Assembly (NCBI GenBank): GCA_004843165.1
Contig: CP039459.1
Location: forward strand, 310,001 to 374,000
From: Acetobacteraceae bacterium
GTDB lineage: Bacteria > Pseudomonadota > Alphaproteobacteria > Acetobacterales > Acetobacteraceae
Direction: 5' to 3'
Length of the DNA: 64,000 nt
Positions 35,100-44,487 of the stretch are shown here, one piece after another. The notes beneath the pieces were generated by a model that saw only the letters and a list, made by a program, of their open reading frames with translations, did no database searches and was not told the DNA's origin. How positions within the stretch are numbered: the stretch's first letter is position 1; each line of letters opens with the position of its first letter. Both the position numbers and the translations under genes were made by a program.

Positions 35100-37766
35100 A
35101 TGGATGATGTCATGTCAAAAACGAAACCAACCCTGCTCCAAGAAATGCTCTTTGCGCAAACATTTTCATTCCAAGAAAAAGATTATTTTTACAGCTCCCT
35201 GCCAAAAGCCTTAGCAAGCATCCCCTCCCAAACAGAGCAACTGCCTTTTTCTCTAAAAATCCTGCTGGAAAATGTCTTGCGCCAAGGCAAAGAAGAAGCT
35301 GCGAATATTCTTCTTTCTTGGGGGAAGGACGCTTCATCTGATAACGAAATCCCTTTTTCTCCAGCCCGTATTCTCATGCAAGATTTCACGGGCGTGCCTG
35401 CTATCGTTGATTTTGCAGTCTTAAGAGATGGAATGGAAAAGCTTGGCAAAGACCCTGCCGCCGTCAACCCATCCATTCCTGTTGATCTTGTGATTGACCA
35501 CTCCATTTCCGTTGATTTTTCCGGAACGCAGGAAGCGCTTGAAAAAAATATGGTGGCGGAGTTTCAAAAAAATAACGAGCGTTACCGTTTCTTAGATTGG
35601 GCACAGAAAACGCTTAAAAATTTTCGCATCATTCCTCCCGGAAACGGTATTTGCCACCAGGTAAATTTGGAATATCTCGCACCGCTCGTCCAAAATGTAG
35701 ATAATATTCTCTTTCCCGATAGTGTTTTCGGAACAGATAGCCATACGACAATGATTAACGGCTTGGGCGTTTTGGGGTGGGGAGTTGGCGGTATTGAAGC
35801 AGAAGCCGCCAGTCTCGGCGAGGCCATTTCCATGCGTATCCCGGAAATTATCGGTATGCGACTGACAGGCTCCCTGCCGGCCGGCACAACCGCAACGGAT
35901 CTCGTGCTGACCATTACCCAAAAATTACGCCAAAAGGGCGTTGTTGGGAAGTTTGTCGAATTCTTTGGCCCTGCCCTCGAACATCTGCCGGTAGCGCATC
36001 GGGCGACTATTGCCAATATGGCACCGGAATATGGTGCAACTTGCGGCTTCTTTCCGGCTGATTCCCTGACAATGGAGTATCTTAAACTCACTGGACGGGA
36101 TGAAAAACATATTGCCCTTGCGGAAGCCTATCTTAAGATACAGGGGCTTTTCAGAGAAAAGGATACCCCGGACCCCTCCTTTACAGATGTTATTGCGTTT
36201 GATTTGGGAGAAGTTCTCCCGTGTATGGCTGGGCCGAAAAACCCATCTGAAAGGCATATTTTATCCGAAATTCCTAAGACATTTTCAGTCGAAACCCCCT
36301 CTAAGGCACAGCGCTTTCCCCTTTCAAACGGAGAAACAATCGGAAATGGGGATGTTGTCATTGCGGCCATTACCTCCTGCACGAACACCTCGAATCCTTC
36401 CGTGATGATTGCCGCTGGCCTTTTGGCGAAGAAAGCACGAATTTTAGGTTTAAAACCACTTTCCCGTATTAAAACATCTCTTGCACCGGGCTCTCGTGCC
36501 GTTTCACATTACCTTGAAAAATCTGGACTAAAAGAAGATTTAGATGCCCTTGGGTTTGAAGTTGTTGGCTATGGCTGCACCACCTGCATCGGTAATTCCG
36601 GCCCACTGTCACCTGAGGTCACACAGGCTATTGAGCAGAATAATCTCACTGTTGGAGCTGTTCTTTCAGGAAATCGAAACTTTGAGGGACGCATTTCTCC
36701 CCTAACTAAAATCAATTATATCGCAAGCCCGCCGCTTGTTGTCGCCTACGCACTGGCAGGTAGCTTTAATCTTGATCTTACCAATGAACCTATCGGGCAA
36801 GATCGCAACGGCAAGAATGTCTTTCTTTCCGATATTTGGCCCAACCCTAAAGAAATTGAGGAATATGTTGCCAAATATGTCACTGCCTCTATTTTTGCCG
36901 GCAGCTATGCCAATGCCGAAAAAGGCTCTGCTTTATGGCAGAATTTAAAAGCATCAGAACCTTCCTCTATTTTCCATTGGGAAATAGCCTCAACCTATAT
37001 CCACAATCCACCTTGGGTTGATAAAATTGCGCAAAAACAAGAAAGAACACCTATTAAGAATGCACGTATTCTCGCTCTCTTTGGTGACAATGTGACGACA
37101 GACCATATTTCCCCGGCAGGTGCGATCGCCCCGAACTCCCCTGCGGCGCTTTATTTAGAAAAGCGCAACATTCAGCCTAAAGATTTTAATTCTTATGGCA
37201 GTCGCCGTGGAAATGATGAAATCATGGCAAGAGGAACTTTTGCCAATATTCGTATTCAAAATGAAATCATCCCCGGCAGTGAGGGCGGTATAACCCGGCA
37301 TTACCCTGATGGAGAAGAAGTTTCTATTTTTGACGCCGCTGAAAACTATAAAAAAGAAAATATCCCCCTGATTGTTATTGCCGGTAAAAATTATGGTATG
37401 GGCTCAAGCCGTGACTGGGCTGCAAAAGGCCCTAATCTCTTAGGCATAAAAGCCATTATTGCCGAAGATTTCGAACGCATTCACCGTTCCAATCTCGTTG
37501 GTATGGGGATCCTCCCTCTACGTTTTCCGGAAAATGTAACACGCAGAACATTGAAACTTTCAGGAGAGGAAATTGTCGAAATTGAAGTGCCCGAAAATCT
37601 AAGCCCAAGATGTCAGATCCCTGTTCTTTTTAAATATAAAAATGGCAGACAGGAAAAAATTATGATGACAGCTTGCTTGGAAACCAAGGCTGAAATTCTT
37701 TATTTCCATGATGGCGGTATCCTGCCAAATATTTTAAAACGCTTGGCCGCTGAAGTCGAAAAATAA
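35100..37766 (+). CDS. acnA: Aconitate hydratase A
   Basis: Iron-sulfur enzyme that interconverts citrate and isocitrate. The 888-residue protein matches the AcnA/IRP family: PARILMQDFTGVPAIVD near 88-104, FGTDSHTTMINGLGVLGWGVGGIEAE, the cluster cysteines Cys427 (TSCTNTSNPS), Cys493 and Cys496 (GCTTCIGNSG), and the swivel domain with FGDNVTTDHISPAGAI and GKNYGMGSSRDWAAKGP. Start at 35100, with a second ATG at 35112 possible. It forms a two-gene unit with gltA (2-base gap) and ends at a terminator hairpin. Confidence 0.96.
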   Translation: MDDVMSKTKPTLLQEMLFAQTFSFQEKDYFYSSLPKALASIPSQTEQLPFSLKILLENVLRQGKEEAANILLSWGKDASSDNEIPFSPARILMQDFTGVPAIVDFAVLRDGMEKLGKDPAAVNPSIPVDLVIDHSISVDFSGTQEALEKNMVAEFQKNNERYRFLDWAQKTLKNFRIIPPGNGICHQVNLEYLAPLVQNVDNILFPDSVFGTDSHTTMINGLGVLGWGVGGIEAEAASLGEAISMRIPEIIGMRLTGSLPAGTTATDLVLTITQKLRQKGVVGKFVEFFGPALEHLPVAHRATIANMAPEYGATCGFFPADSLTMEYLKLTGRDEKHIALAEAYLKIQGLFREKDTPDPSFTDVIAFDLGEVLPCMAGPKNPSERHILSEIPKTFSVETPSKAQRFPLSNGETIGNGDVVIAAITSCTNTSNPSVMIAAGLLAKKARILGLKPLSRIKTSLAPGSRAVSHYLEKSGLKEDLDALGFEVVGYGCTTCIGNSGPLSPEVTQAIEQNNLTVGAVLSGNRNFEGRISPLTKINYIASPPLVVAYALAGSFNLDLTNEPIGQDRNGKNVFLSDIWPNPKEIEEYVAKYVTASIFAGSYANAEKGSALWQNLKASEPSSIFHWEIASTYIHNPPWVDKIAQKQERTPIKNARILALFGDNVTTDHISPAGAIAPNSPAALYLEKRNIQPKDFNSYGSRRGNDEIMARGTFANIRIQNEIIPGSEGGITRHYPDGEEVSIFDAAENYKKENIPLIVIAGKNYGMGSSRDWAAKGPNLLGIKAIIAEDFERIHRSNLVGMGILPLRFPENVTRRTLKLSGEEIVEIEVPENLSPRCQIPVLFKYKNGRQEKIMMTACLETKAEILYFHDGGILPNILKRLAAEVEK

Positions 37767-37786
37767 AAAATCAACCCTTGGCAGAG

Positions 37787-37827
37787 AAAACAGAGAGGAT
37801 TTATACATAAAACCATCCTCTCCGTTT
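37787..37827 (+). terminator. Terminator after gltA-acnA
   Basis: AAAACAGAGAGGAT and ATCCTCTCCGTTTT pair with one mismatch around a 13-base loop and are followed by CCCATTTTTT, 20 bases after the acnA stop. Confidence 0.65.
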
Positions 37828-37849
37828 TCCCATTTTTTAAGGTAGCCTC

Positions 37850-38500
37850 ATGTCTTTTGAATCCGCAAAACCTTCACGGCGAGATCTTCTTAAAAATGCT
37901 GGGAAAATGTCTGTTGCAGGCTATACAACCTGCGCCTGTGCTGGTGCTGGTGCCTGCGCTCTAGCAGTACCGCTTATTGACAGCCTCTATGGGGTTAATC
38001 GGGGAACCACTGCGGCGCTCTCTCAAAACGCACTTCTTGAAGTTGACCTCTCGGATCTAAAAGAAGGCGCGCATAAAATTGTCCAGTGGCGGGGACTCCC
38101 CGTTTTTATTCAGCACCGAACCCCTGAAATGCTTGTAGAGCTTCAAAAGCAAACGCTTCGCACCCGCCTCAGAGATCCGGATTCTAAACGTTTCCAACAA
38201 CCTCCCGAAGCTTCAAACTGGCATCGCTCTCTGCGACCTGAATATTTAATTCTTATCAATATTTGCACCCATCTTGGCTGCATTACGATGTTTGAACCTC
38301 AAAAAGACTCTGCTTTCCATTGCCCCTGCCACGGCTCTTGGTTTGATGGCGCAGGACGTGTTTTCAAAAATATGCCCGCAGCTTTTAACCTTCCGGTTCC
38401 GCCGGTTACTTTCCAGTCAACTGAAAAAACTTTGCGCTTACAGATTGGGAAGTCTGAACAATCTCCTGATTTTTCCCTTTCTTCGATTGAAAAATTATGA
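37850..38500 (+). CDS. petA: Ubiquinol-cytochrome c reductase, Rieske iron-sulfur subunit
   Basis: Carries electrons from quinol to cytochrome c1 through a [2Fe-2S] cluster. The 216-residue protein has a twin-arginine-type N-terminus (PSRRDLLKNAG), a membrane anchor rich in Ala and Cys (TTCACAGAGACALAVPLI), and the Rieske ligands Cys139/His141 (CTHLGC) and Cys158/His161 (CPCHGSWFD); Cys144 and Cys160 would form the disulfide. It heads the petABC unit, overlapping petB by 4 bases. Four cysteines in or near the anchor are more than usual. Confidence 0.95.
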   Translation: MSFESAKPSRRDLLKNAGKMSVAGYTTCACAGAGACALAVPLIDSLYGVNRGTTAALSQNALLEVDLSDLKEGAHKIVQWRGLPVFIQHRTPEMLVELQKQTLRTRLRDPDSKRFQQPPEASNWHRSLRPEYLILINICTHLGCITMFEPQKDSAFHCPCHGSWFDGAGRVFKNMPAAFNLPVPPVTFQSTEKTLRLQIGKSEQSPDFSLSSIEKL

Positions 38501-39822
38501 CTTTTCCTGCCCCCCCCTCTAATCCGAAAGAACCATGCTGGCTCTACTCCCGCCTGCCTATGCTGGAAGGACTTATCCCGCATTTTGCCCATTTTTCCGT
38601 TATTAAACGTGGCAAATTATGGCTTCTTTGGACAACGGGTGCCTGTTTGCTGGTAGCACTTGCTTTGATGGTCATCAGTGGCCTGTTCATGGCGCTTGTC
38701 TATACACCGACAGAAACGCATGCTTTTACCTCTGTGGAAGATATTATGCGCAGACTTCCTTCTGGGTGGTTTTTGCGCCTTCTTCATCAAGGTGGTGTTT
38801 TTGTTCTCTTTATCGCTCTTTATTGTCATCTTGGTAGAGGGCTTTGGCATGGTTCCTATAAAATTCCCAGAGAACTGACTTGGCTGAGTGGCTGGACATT
38901 ATTTTGCGGTTTTTTAGCCATTGCTTTTGCAGGTTATTGCCTCCCCTGGGGGCAACTTTCCTACTGGGCCGCAACTGTCAGTAAGAATGCCTTGGATGCC
39001 GTGCCTTTCCCTTCCGGCGGTTTCGGTACATGGATCTTTGGGGCGGCTTCCTTTGAGGATGCCGGTAATCCCTCTGCGGCGACAGTCAGTCTGCAACGTC
39101 TTTTTATTTTCCATTTTGCTGGCGCATTATTTATGTTGCTGCTTGTTGCTTTCCATATTCTTTGCGTCCACGGCTTGGGGATGCGCCGCACCAATCCCGA
39201 ACCCGGCGAAGTCGGTTGCTGTCATCGCCCAAGCACTAAAGAGAAAAAAAAAGAGAAAACAGGCTCATGCCGATCCAGTTCGCATTGCGGACAACCTAAT
39301 CGGCGTTTGCCCTTTTATCCTTATTTTGTCGTCAACGACATCATTGGCGTTATTTTACTTTTACTCCTTCTCTTTACCATCGCCTCTTTTTTACCGCACT
39401 GGGTAAGTGAAACCGAAAATCTTCTGCCCGCAAACCCCATGCGTACACCGAGCAATATTCATCCGCCCTGGTACTTGGCCCCCTTCTTCGCCATTTTACG
39501 TGCGGTTCCCTCTGAGATTTTAGGGCTTTTCTCTGTTCTTTTAGCCGTTTGTTCAATTGCGCTTTTACCTTGGCTTGACCGCTCTCCAAAAACAGAAATG
39601 TCAGAACGTGGCATTTTAAAACTTTTCTTTGCCCTTTTTATTGCCGCTTTTGCAGGGCTTTGCTTTGCCGGTTTAAAGCCGCCATCGACAAATCTCCTAT
39701 GGCTTGCACGTCTTTGCTTAGGCTGGTGGCTCATCTACGCTTATGCGATTTTACCTTTTTTTGCCTGGAAAGAACGTGAAAACAAAAGAAAAGCACAGGG
39801 ACTAAAGGAGAAAATCCAATGA
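38497..39822 (+). CDS. petB: Cytochrome b of the bc1 complex, divergent
   Basis: Membrane subunit that oxidises quinol at the Qo site and reduces it at Qi. Heme ligands are present: His97 and His111 (LLHQGG, YCHLGRGLW), His206 and His220 (FHFAGA, AFHILC). The 441-residue protein is otherwise unusual: the Qo motif PEWY reads PPWY (HPPWYLAPFFAILR, residues 323-326), and the loop after the fourth heme helix carries a Lys- and Cys-rich insertion (about 240-264) with CC, C and C. Overlaps petA and petC by 4 bases each. The reading frame is intact; activity remains an inference. Confidence 0.92.
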   Translation: MTFPAPPSNPKEPCWLYSRLPMLEGLIPHFAHFSVIKRGKLWLLWTTGACLLVALALMVISGLFMALVYTPTETHAFTSVEDIMRRLPSGWFLRLLHQGGVFVLFIALYCHLGRGLWHGSYKIPRELTWLSGWTLFCGFLAIAFAGYCLPWGQLSYWAATVSKNALDAVPFPSGGFGTWIFGAASFEDAGNPSAATVSLQRLFIFHFAGALFMLLLVAFHILCVHGLGMRRTNPEPGEVGCCHRPSTKEKKKEKTGSCRSSSHCGQPNRRLPFYPYFVVNDIIGVILLLLLLFTIASFLPHWVSETENLLPANPMRTPSNIHPPWYLAPFFAILRAVPSEILGLFSVLLAVCSIALLPWLDRSPKTEMSERGILKLFFALFIAAFAGLCFAGLKPPSTNLLWLARLCLGWWLIYAYAILPFFAWKERENKRKAQGLKEKIQ

Positions 39823-40535
39823 AGAAAATCTCTTTTTATACGCTTCTCACCTGTGGGCTTGGCTTTGCTTTCAATGCTTATGCGGCACAAGCGCCTAAAG
39901 GCGATCCCGCAAAAGGTTTTTACGTCTTTTCAAATATTTGCAATCAATGCCACGGCATGAAACAAGTCCATTATGGCGATATGCTGGCCCTTGGCATTCC
40001 AGCAAAAGAAATTCAATCATGGGCAGGACGTCACCAAATTCCAGATGGTTTGAATGATGAGGGGTTACTTAAACAGCGGCAAGCCACCGTCTTTGATGCC
40101 ATTGAAATGCCTTACCCAACAGAGAATGCCGCTCAAAAAGCAAATCACGGTGATGTTCCGCCAGACTTATCCCACCTCTCAAGCTTCTTAAAAGATGGTG
40201 CTCCCTATGTGCAAAAAATGCTTCTTTCCTACCAAAAACCGCCGGAAAATATAAAATTAGAACCGGGACTTTTCTACAATCCTGTGGCACTTACCCATCA
40301 TCACAAATTCAAAATGCCCCCCCCTTTTGAACAAGAATCTGCTCTGAGGCTCGTTTATCCTGACGGAAAACACCCAACAGACCAACAAATGGCAGAAGAT
40401 GTCACTTCTTTCTTAGCGTGGATTGATGATCCCCATGAAAGCGCCCGTCATCTTAGCGGTATTTTGATCTCTCTCTATCTTGTACTTGTCGGGATTGCCG
40501 CTTTTATTTGGAGATCAAATGTCTGGAAAAAATAA
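39819..40535 (+). CDS. petC: Cytochrome c1 of the bc1 complex
   Basis: Heme c subunit passing electrons to soluble or membrane cytochrome c. The 238-residue protein has a signal peptide (LLTCGLGFAFNAYA), the heme site CNQCH near residue 46, the KANHGDVPPDLSHL segment typical of c1, a candidate axial Met in HKFKMPPPF, and a C-terminal membrane anchor (LSGILISLYLVLVGIAAFIW). It overlaps petB at its start and the following secreted-protein gene at its end. Confidence 0.93.
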   Translation: MKKISFYTLLTCGLGFAFNAYAAQAPKGDPAKGFYVFSNICNQCHGMKQVHYGDMLALGIPAKEIQSWAGRHQIPDGLNDEGLLKQRQATVFDAIEMPYPTENAAQKANHGDVPPDLSHLSSFLKDGAPYVQKMLLSYQKPPENIKLEPGLFYNPVALTHHHKFKMPPPFEQESALRLVYPDGKHPTDQQMAEDVTSFLAWIDDPHESARHLSGILISLYLVLVGIAAFIWRSNVWKK

Positions 40536-41127
40536 AGCATCCCTAAAATTACTTTTAGCGCTTTGTTTACTGCCTGTTTTTTTCAAAACAGCAGAGGCCG
40601 CAGAAACAAAGAAAAAAGATTCTTACCCTCTTGGCATCTCAAATGGGGAATGCGTTTCTGCCAAATATGCGATAGGCGCTGCTGATGAGGATTTAAAATC
40701 CCAGCAGAATGATTTTGGTTGCAACATGGCACTCTTAGAAGATTATGGCAAAGGAATCAGTCTCAGCCAATTTGGCTACATGGGAGAAGAAGCTCCAAGC
40801 GCCGGATTTGTTACAAAAATCGACCCTAAAAAGAGTTCTGCCTCACGCTCTTACGCCAATGTCACCGACCTCATTGTCAAACAGCGCCGCATTCCTGCCG
40901 AAGCAGGATGGTGCGTTGCTGAGGTAAAAATGCCCGATGACACAAAAGACACACAAAAATCAAAATTAAAAGTTCCTGAATGGCTTATCAGCTGTGTGGC
41001 TTGGGGAACAACTTCCCCTTCTGCGGGCAATACAACTGCTGAAAAAATCCTAGCTATTGTGAACTTTAAAGGCACCGTTCCCCTACCCTTGCCGGATGCA
41101 CCGCCACCTCAGGCCTCAAATCCCTAA
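40519..41127 (+). CDS. Secreted protein coupled to the bc1 operon, unknown function
   Basis: Starts inside the last 17 bases of petC at an ATG with GGAG six bases upstream, so it is translationally linked to the bc1 genes. The 202-residue product has a signal peptide (LLLALCLLPVFFKTAEA) and a mature domain with four cysteines (NGECVSAKYA, FGCNMALLED, GWCVAEVKM, LISCVAWG), a GISLSQFGYMGEEAPSAGF segment and a Pro-rich tail (PLPLPDAPPPQ). No heme motif is seen. I do not recognise the family; the tight coupling suggests a periplasmic partner or assembly factor of bc1. Confidence 0.65.
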   Translation: MSGKNKASLKLLLALCLLPVFFKTAEAAETKKKDSYPLGISNGECVSAKYAIGAADEDLKSQQNDFGCNMALLEDYGKGISLSQFGYMGEEAPSAGFVTKIDPKKSSASRSYANVTDLIVKQRRIPAEAGWCVAEVKMPDDTKDTQKSKLKVPEWLISCVAWGTTSPSAGNTTAEKILAIVNFKGTVPLPLPDAPPPQASNP

Positions 41128-41229
41128 GGTGAAATTTAATTTTACGAAACTTGCAAAGACCTTTCTGAAAGAGTACAAAAATAGTACTAAATACTGTTGC
41201 CTCTTTCCCTCAGCAAAAAGATTGATTAC

Positions 41230-41328
41230 CTGTAGGAACAGGGACGACTCTTCACATTCGAATAGTAAAACGCTATGAAAATGTTTAAATACACAATTAA
41301 AGATTACCCTATTTATTTACCTATAGGG
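41230..41328 (+). promoter_or_regulatory. Two inverted repeats in the fdh upstream region
   Basis: CCTGTAGGAACAGG (41230-41243) has 5-bp arms, and CCCTAT (41307-41312) pairs with ATAGGG (41323-41328) across 10 bases, ending 37 bases before the fdhA start. They could be operator or leader structures controlling formate dehydrogenase. No FNR-type TTGAT-N4-ATCAA site was found. Confidence 0.3.
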
Positions 41329-41365
41329 AACTTGGTGCAATATCGGTTAAGATGAGACGAGGCTT

Positions 41366-44300
41366 ATGACATTAAAGCGCAGACAATTTCTTCGCGGAGC
41401 GGGGGTAACCGCTGTTGGTACCGGTGTGGTGGCCTTGGGCTTTAAACCGCCTTTTGCACATGCGCTGGAAACACGTGAATATAAACTATCCCGCGCAAAG
41501 CAAACACGCAATAATTGTTGCTACTGTTCGGTTGGTTGCGGCCTTCTGATGTACACACTGGGAGATGGTGCTATCAATGCCAAAGGCTCCATTTTTCATA
41601 TTGAAGGCGATCCAGATCATCCCGTTAGCCGAGGTTCACTCTGCCCTAAGGGTGCTGGCCTTATTGACTTCATCCACAGCGAATCACGCTTAAAATACCC
41701 CTCTTACCGTGCCCCCGGCAGCACCGAGTGGAAACGTATGAGCTGGGACGAGGCAACAGACCGTATTGCTCGCCTCATTAAAGAAGACCGTGATAAAAAT
41801 TTCATTACACATAATGAAAAAGGTCAGCTGGTTAACCGCTGGACCTCTACCGGCATGTTGGCCTCTTCCGCTGCTTCGAATGAAACAGGAACGCTAGATT
41901 GGAAATTTGCGCGCTCTCTAGGAATTTTGGCCCTAGATAACCAAGCCCGCACCTGCCATGCCCCAACAGTTTCAGGCCTTGGCTCCAGTTTTGGTCGTGG
42001 GGCCATGACCAATAACTGGGTTGATATTAAAAATGCCAATGTTGTCTTGATTTTCGGTGGGAATGCTGCTGAGGCGCATCCTGTTGGCTTTAAATGGGTC
42101 ACAGAAGCACGCCTCCAAAATAAAGCAAAAATTGTTGTCGTTGACCCACGCTTTAACCGGACAGCTGCCGTTGCTGACTTTTATGCGCCGGTGCGTGTCG
42201 GATCTGATGCTGCCTTTATTTTGGGAATGATGAACTATCTCTTCACCCATGATAAAATCCAGCATGATTATGTACGTGACTACACGAATGCTAGCTTTAT
42301 CGTAAAACCTGGATTTTCCTTTAAAGAAGGGCTTTTCAGTGGTCATAATCCCGGGAAAACCGGTGAGGAGACATATGATAAATCCTCATGGGATTATGAT
42401 GTTGATGCCAGCGGCCATGTCCTAAAAGATCGAACACTCAAACATCCTCGCTGTGTGTTAAGCCTTCTTAAAGAACATGCTGCACGTTACACGCCAGAAG
42501 TCGTCTCTGAAATTTGTGGAACACCTATCGAGGATTTCTTAGAGGTTTGCAAAATTATTGCAGAAACCTCTGCCAAAGACAAAACAACCTCTTGGCTATA
42601 TGCCCTCGGCTTTACGCATCATACAAATGGCTCTCAAACCATTCGTTGTGCGGCAATGATTCAATTGCTTCTTGGGAATATGGGAATGCCTGGCGGTGGG
42701 GTGAATGCCCTTCGTGGTCACTCCAATATTCAGGGCTATTCCGATATTGGTTTGCTTTCCGTTAAAGTCCCCGGCTATATGGATCTGCCACGAGACACCC
42801 AGCAGACGCTTGAAGCTTACTATGCAAGCCGTCCGGTCACACCAGATGCGCTCAATCAGGTTGATGTCTGGAAAAATTTCCAAGGTATTTTTGTCTCCTT
42901 TCTTAAAAGTATGTGGGGAGACCATGCAACCAAAGAAAATCTCTGGGGTTATCACTGGTTACCAAAATGGGATAAAAGCTACGATGTTCTCCAGATGGTG
43001 GAGAATATGCTTGACGGTAAAATGAATGGTCTCTTGGTTCAGGGCTTTAACGGTCTTGGCTCTTGGCCTGATAAAAACCGTACAATTGCAGCCTTTTCCA
43101 AGCTGAAATTCATGGTTGTCATGGATCCATTGAATACGGAAACGGCCAATTTCTGGAAAAAAGTCGGTGAATATAACGACGTTGATTCCGCCGCTATTCC
43201 AACAGAGGTTTTCCGTCTGCCGACAACCTGTTTTGCCGAAGAGGATGGCTCAATTGTCAACTCGGCACGTTGGCTTCAATGGCACTGGAAAGGTGCCGAG
43301 CCTCCTGGCGAATCGTGGCCGGATGCCCGTATTATCGGTACAATTTTTAACAAAGTCCGCAAACTCTACGAAGAGGATGTCGCCCTTTACAAACAGGGAA
43401 AAAGAAAAGTACAGCCGGTTGCACCTGAGCCTATCCTAAACCTGACATGGGATTATTTAGACCCTGAGGAACCAAGTCCAGAGGAGCTTGCAAAAGAATC
43501 GAACGGTTATGCTCTTGCAGACCTCAAAGATTCCAGTGGAAAAATCATTCTGCGTAAAGGTCAACTTTTGCGGAATAGCCTGATGGCATCTGACCTTCGT
43601 GATGATGGTACGACATCTGCCTTTAACTGGTGCTTTACAGGCTCTTGGACTGAAGAAGGCAACCAGATGGCGCGCCGTGACAATACGGACACTGGCTGGG
43701 GTTGCACCCCTGGCTGGGCTTGGAGCTGGCCTGGAAATGTACGTCTTCTCTATAGCCGTGCCTCTGCCGATATTAACGGCGTCCCTTGGGATCCAAAACG
43801 TCAATATGTTTATTGGAACGGTCGCTCTTGGGCCGGTGCTGATGCCATTGACTTCCCTCAGAATGAGCCACCGGGTTCTCTTAAAGGGCCTTTCATTACA
43901 ACAGCAGAAGGTGTCGGTCGACTTTTCTGTGGGACAGCTATGGTGGATGGCCCCTTCCCAGAACATTATGAACCTGTGGAATCCCCTGTTAAGCACCTGC
44001 CTTTCCGCAGTAAAAATCTGAAAGATCCGGCAGTGCGTTTCTTGCCGTCCAACCGTGCAGAATTTTTCGGAACTTCTGAAGAATTTCCGCATACGGCAAC
44101 CACCTACTCCATTACGGAACTTTTCCGCACATGGACAAAACATGCACTCATCAATGCGATCTTGCAGCCAGAGCAGTTTTTTGAAATTCCAGAGGAGCTT
44201 GCAAACTCTCTCGGCATCGCAAAAGGTGACATGGTGCGCTTAACTTCAAAACGTGGCTACATCACAGGAAAAGCGGTTGTTACAAAACGTCTATCCAAAC

Positions 44301-44470
44301 TCAAAGTTATGGGAAAATCGCTCTATCAAATCGGTATTCCTTCCAACTTTGGCTTTATCGGTGCGACAAAACCTGCCTTTATGGCGAACACACTGACACC
44401 GCCAATTGGTGATGCAAATACACATACGCCAGAATTTAAAGCATTCTTGGTTAATCTTGAGAAAATTTAA
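41366..44470 (+). CDS. fdhA: Formate dehydrogenase, catalytic (molybdopterin) subunit, cysteine type
   Basis: Oxidises formate to CO2 at a molybdo- or tungstopterin centre. The 1034-residue protein has a twin-arginine signal ([16 protein letters not shown]), an N-terminal [4Fe-4S] site ([10 protein letters not shown]...SLCPKG, residues 51-93), and the metal ligand in [11 protein letters not shown]: Cys197, where FdnG-type enzymes carry selenocysteine. The body shows [20 protein letters not shown] and the C-terminal pterin domain ([19 protein letters not shown]). Periplasmic export with FdhB is expected. GAGG precedes the ATG. It heads fdhABC-fdhE. Confidence 0.95.
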   Translation: MTLKRRQFLRGAGVTAVGTGVVALGFKPPFAHALETREYKLSRAKQTRNNCCYCSVGCGLLMYTLGDGAINAKGSIFHIEGDPDHPVSRGSLCPKGAGLIDFIHSESRLKYPSYRAPGSTEWKRMSWDEATDRIARLIKEDRDKNFITHNEKGQLVNRWTSTGMLASSAASNETGTLDWKFARSLGILALDNQARTCHAPTVSGLGSSFGRGAMTNNWVDIKNANVVLIFGGNAAEAHPVGFKWVTEARLQNKAKIVVVDPRFNRTAAVADFYAPVRVGSDAAFILGMMNYLFTHDKIQHDYVRDYTNASFIVKPGFSFKEGLFSGHNPGKTGEETYDKSSWDYDVDASGHVLKDRTLKHPRCVLSLLKEHAARYTPEVVSEICGTPIEDFLEVCKIIAETSAKDKTTSWLYALGFTHHTNGSQTIRCAAMIQLLLGNMGMPGGGVNALRGHSNIQGYSDIGLLSVKVPGYMDLPRDTQQTLEAYYASRPVTPDALNQVDVWKNFQGIFVSFLKSMWGDHATKENLWGYHWLPKWDKSYDVLQMVENMLDGKMNGLLVQGFNGLGSWPDKNRTIAAFSKLKFMVVMDPLNTETANFWKKVGEYNDVDSAAIPTEVFRLPTTCFAEEDGSIVNSARWLQWHWKGAEPPGESWPDARIIGTIFNKVRKLYEEDVALYKQGKRKVQPVAPEPILNLTWDYLDPEEPSPEELAKESNGYALADLKDSSGKIILRKGQLLRNSLMASDLRDDGTTSAFNWCFTGSWTEEGNQMARRDNTDTGWGCTPGWAWSWPGNVRLLYSRASADINGVPWDPKRQYVYWNGRSWAGADAIDFPQNEPPGSLKGPFITTAEGVGRLFCGTAMVDGPFPEHYEPVESPVKHLPFRSKNLKDPAVRFLPSNRAEFFGTSEEFPHTATTYSITELFRTWTKHALINAILQPEQFFEIPEELANSLGIAKGDMVRLTSKRGYITGKAVVTKRLSKLKVMGKSLYQIGIPSNFGFIGATKPAFMANTLTPPIGDANTHTPEFKAFLVNLEKI

Positions 44471-44487
44471 GGGTTGAGGAAGAAAAA

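Noticed and set aside
35582-36091. 169-codon minus-strand frame opposite aconitase
   Set aside because: Antisense shadow of acnA, as are other frames within 35100-37766.
41954-41956. Selenocysteine codon (TGA) in formate dehydrogenase
   Set aside because: The expected position is a plain Cys codon (Cys197 in [11 protein letters not shown]), and no in-frame TGA is present.
43457-44143. 228-codon minus-strand frame opposite fdhA
   Set aside because: Shadow frame of a well-conserved catalytic subunit; no ribosome site or recognisable domain.
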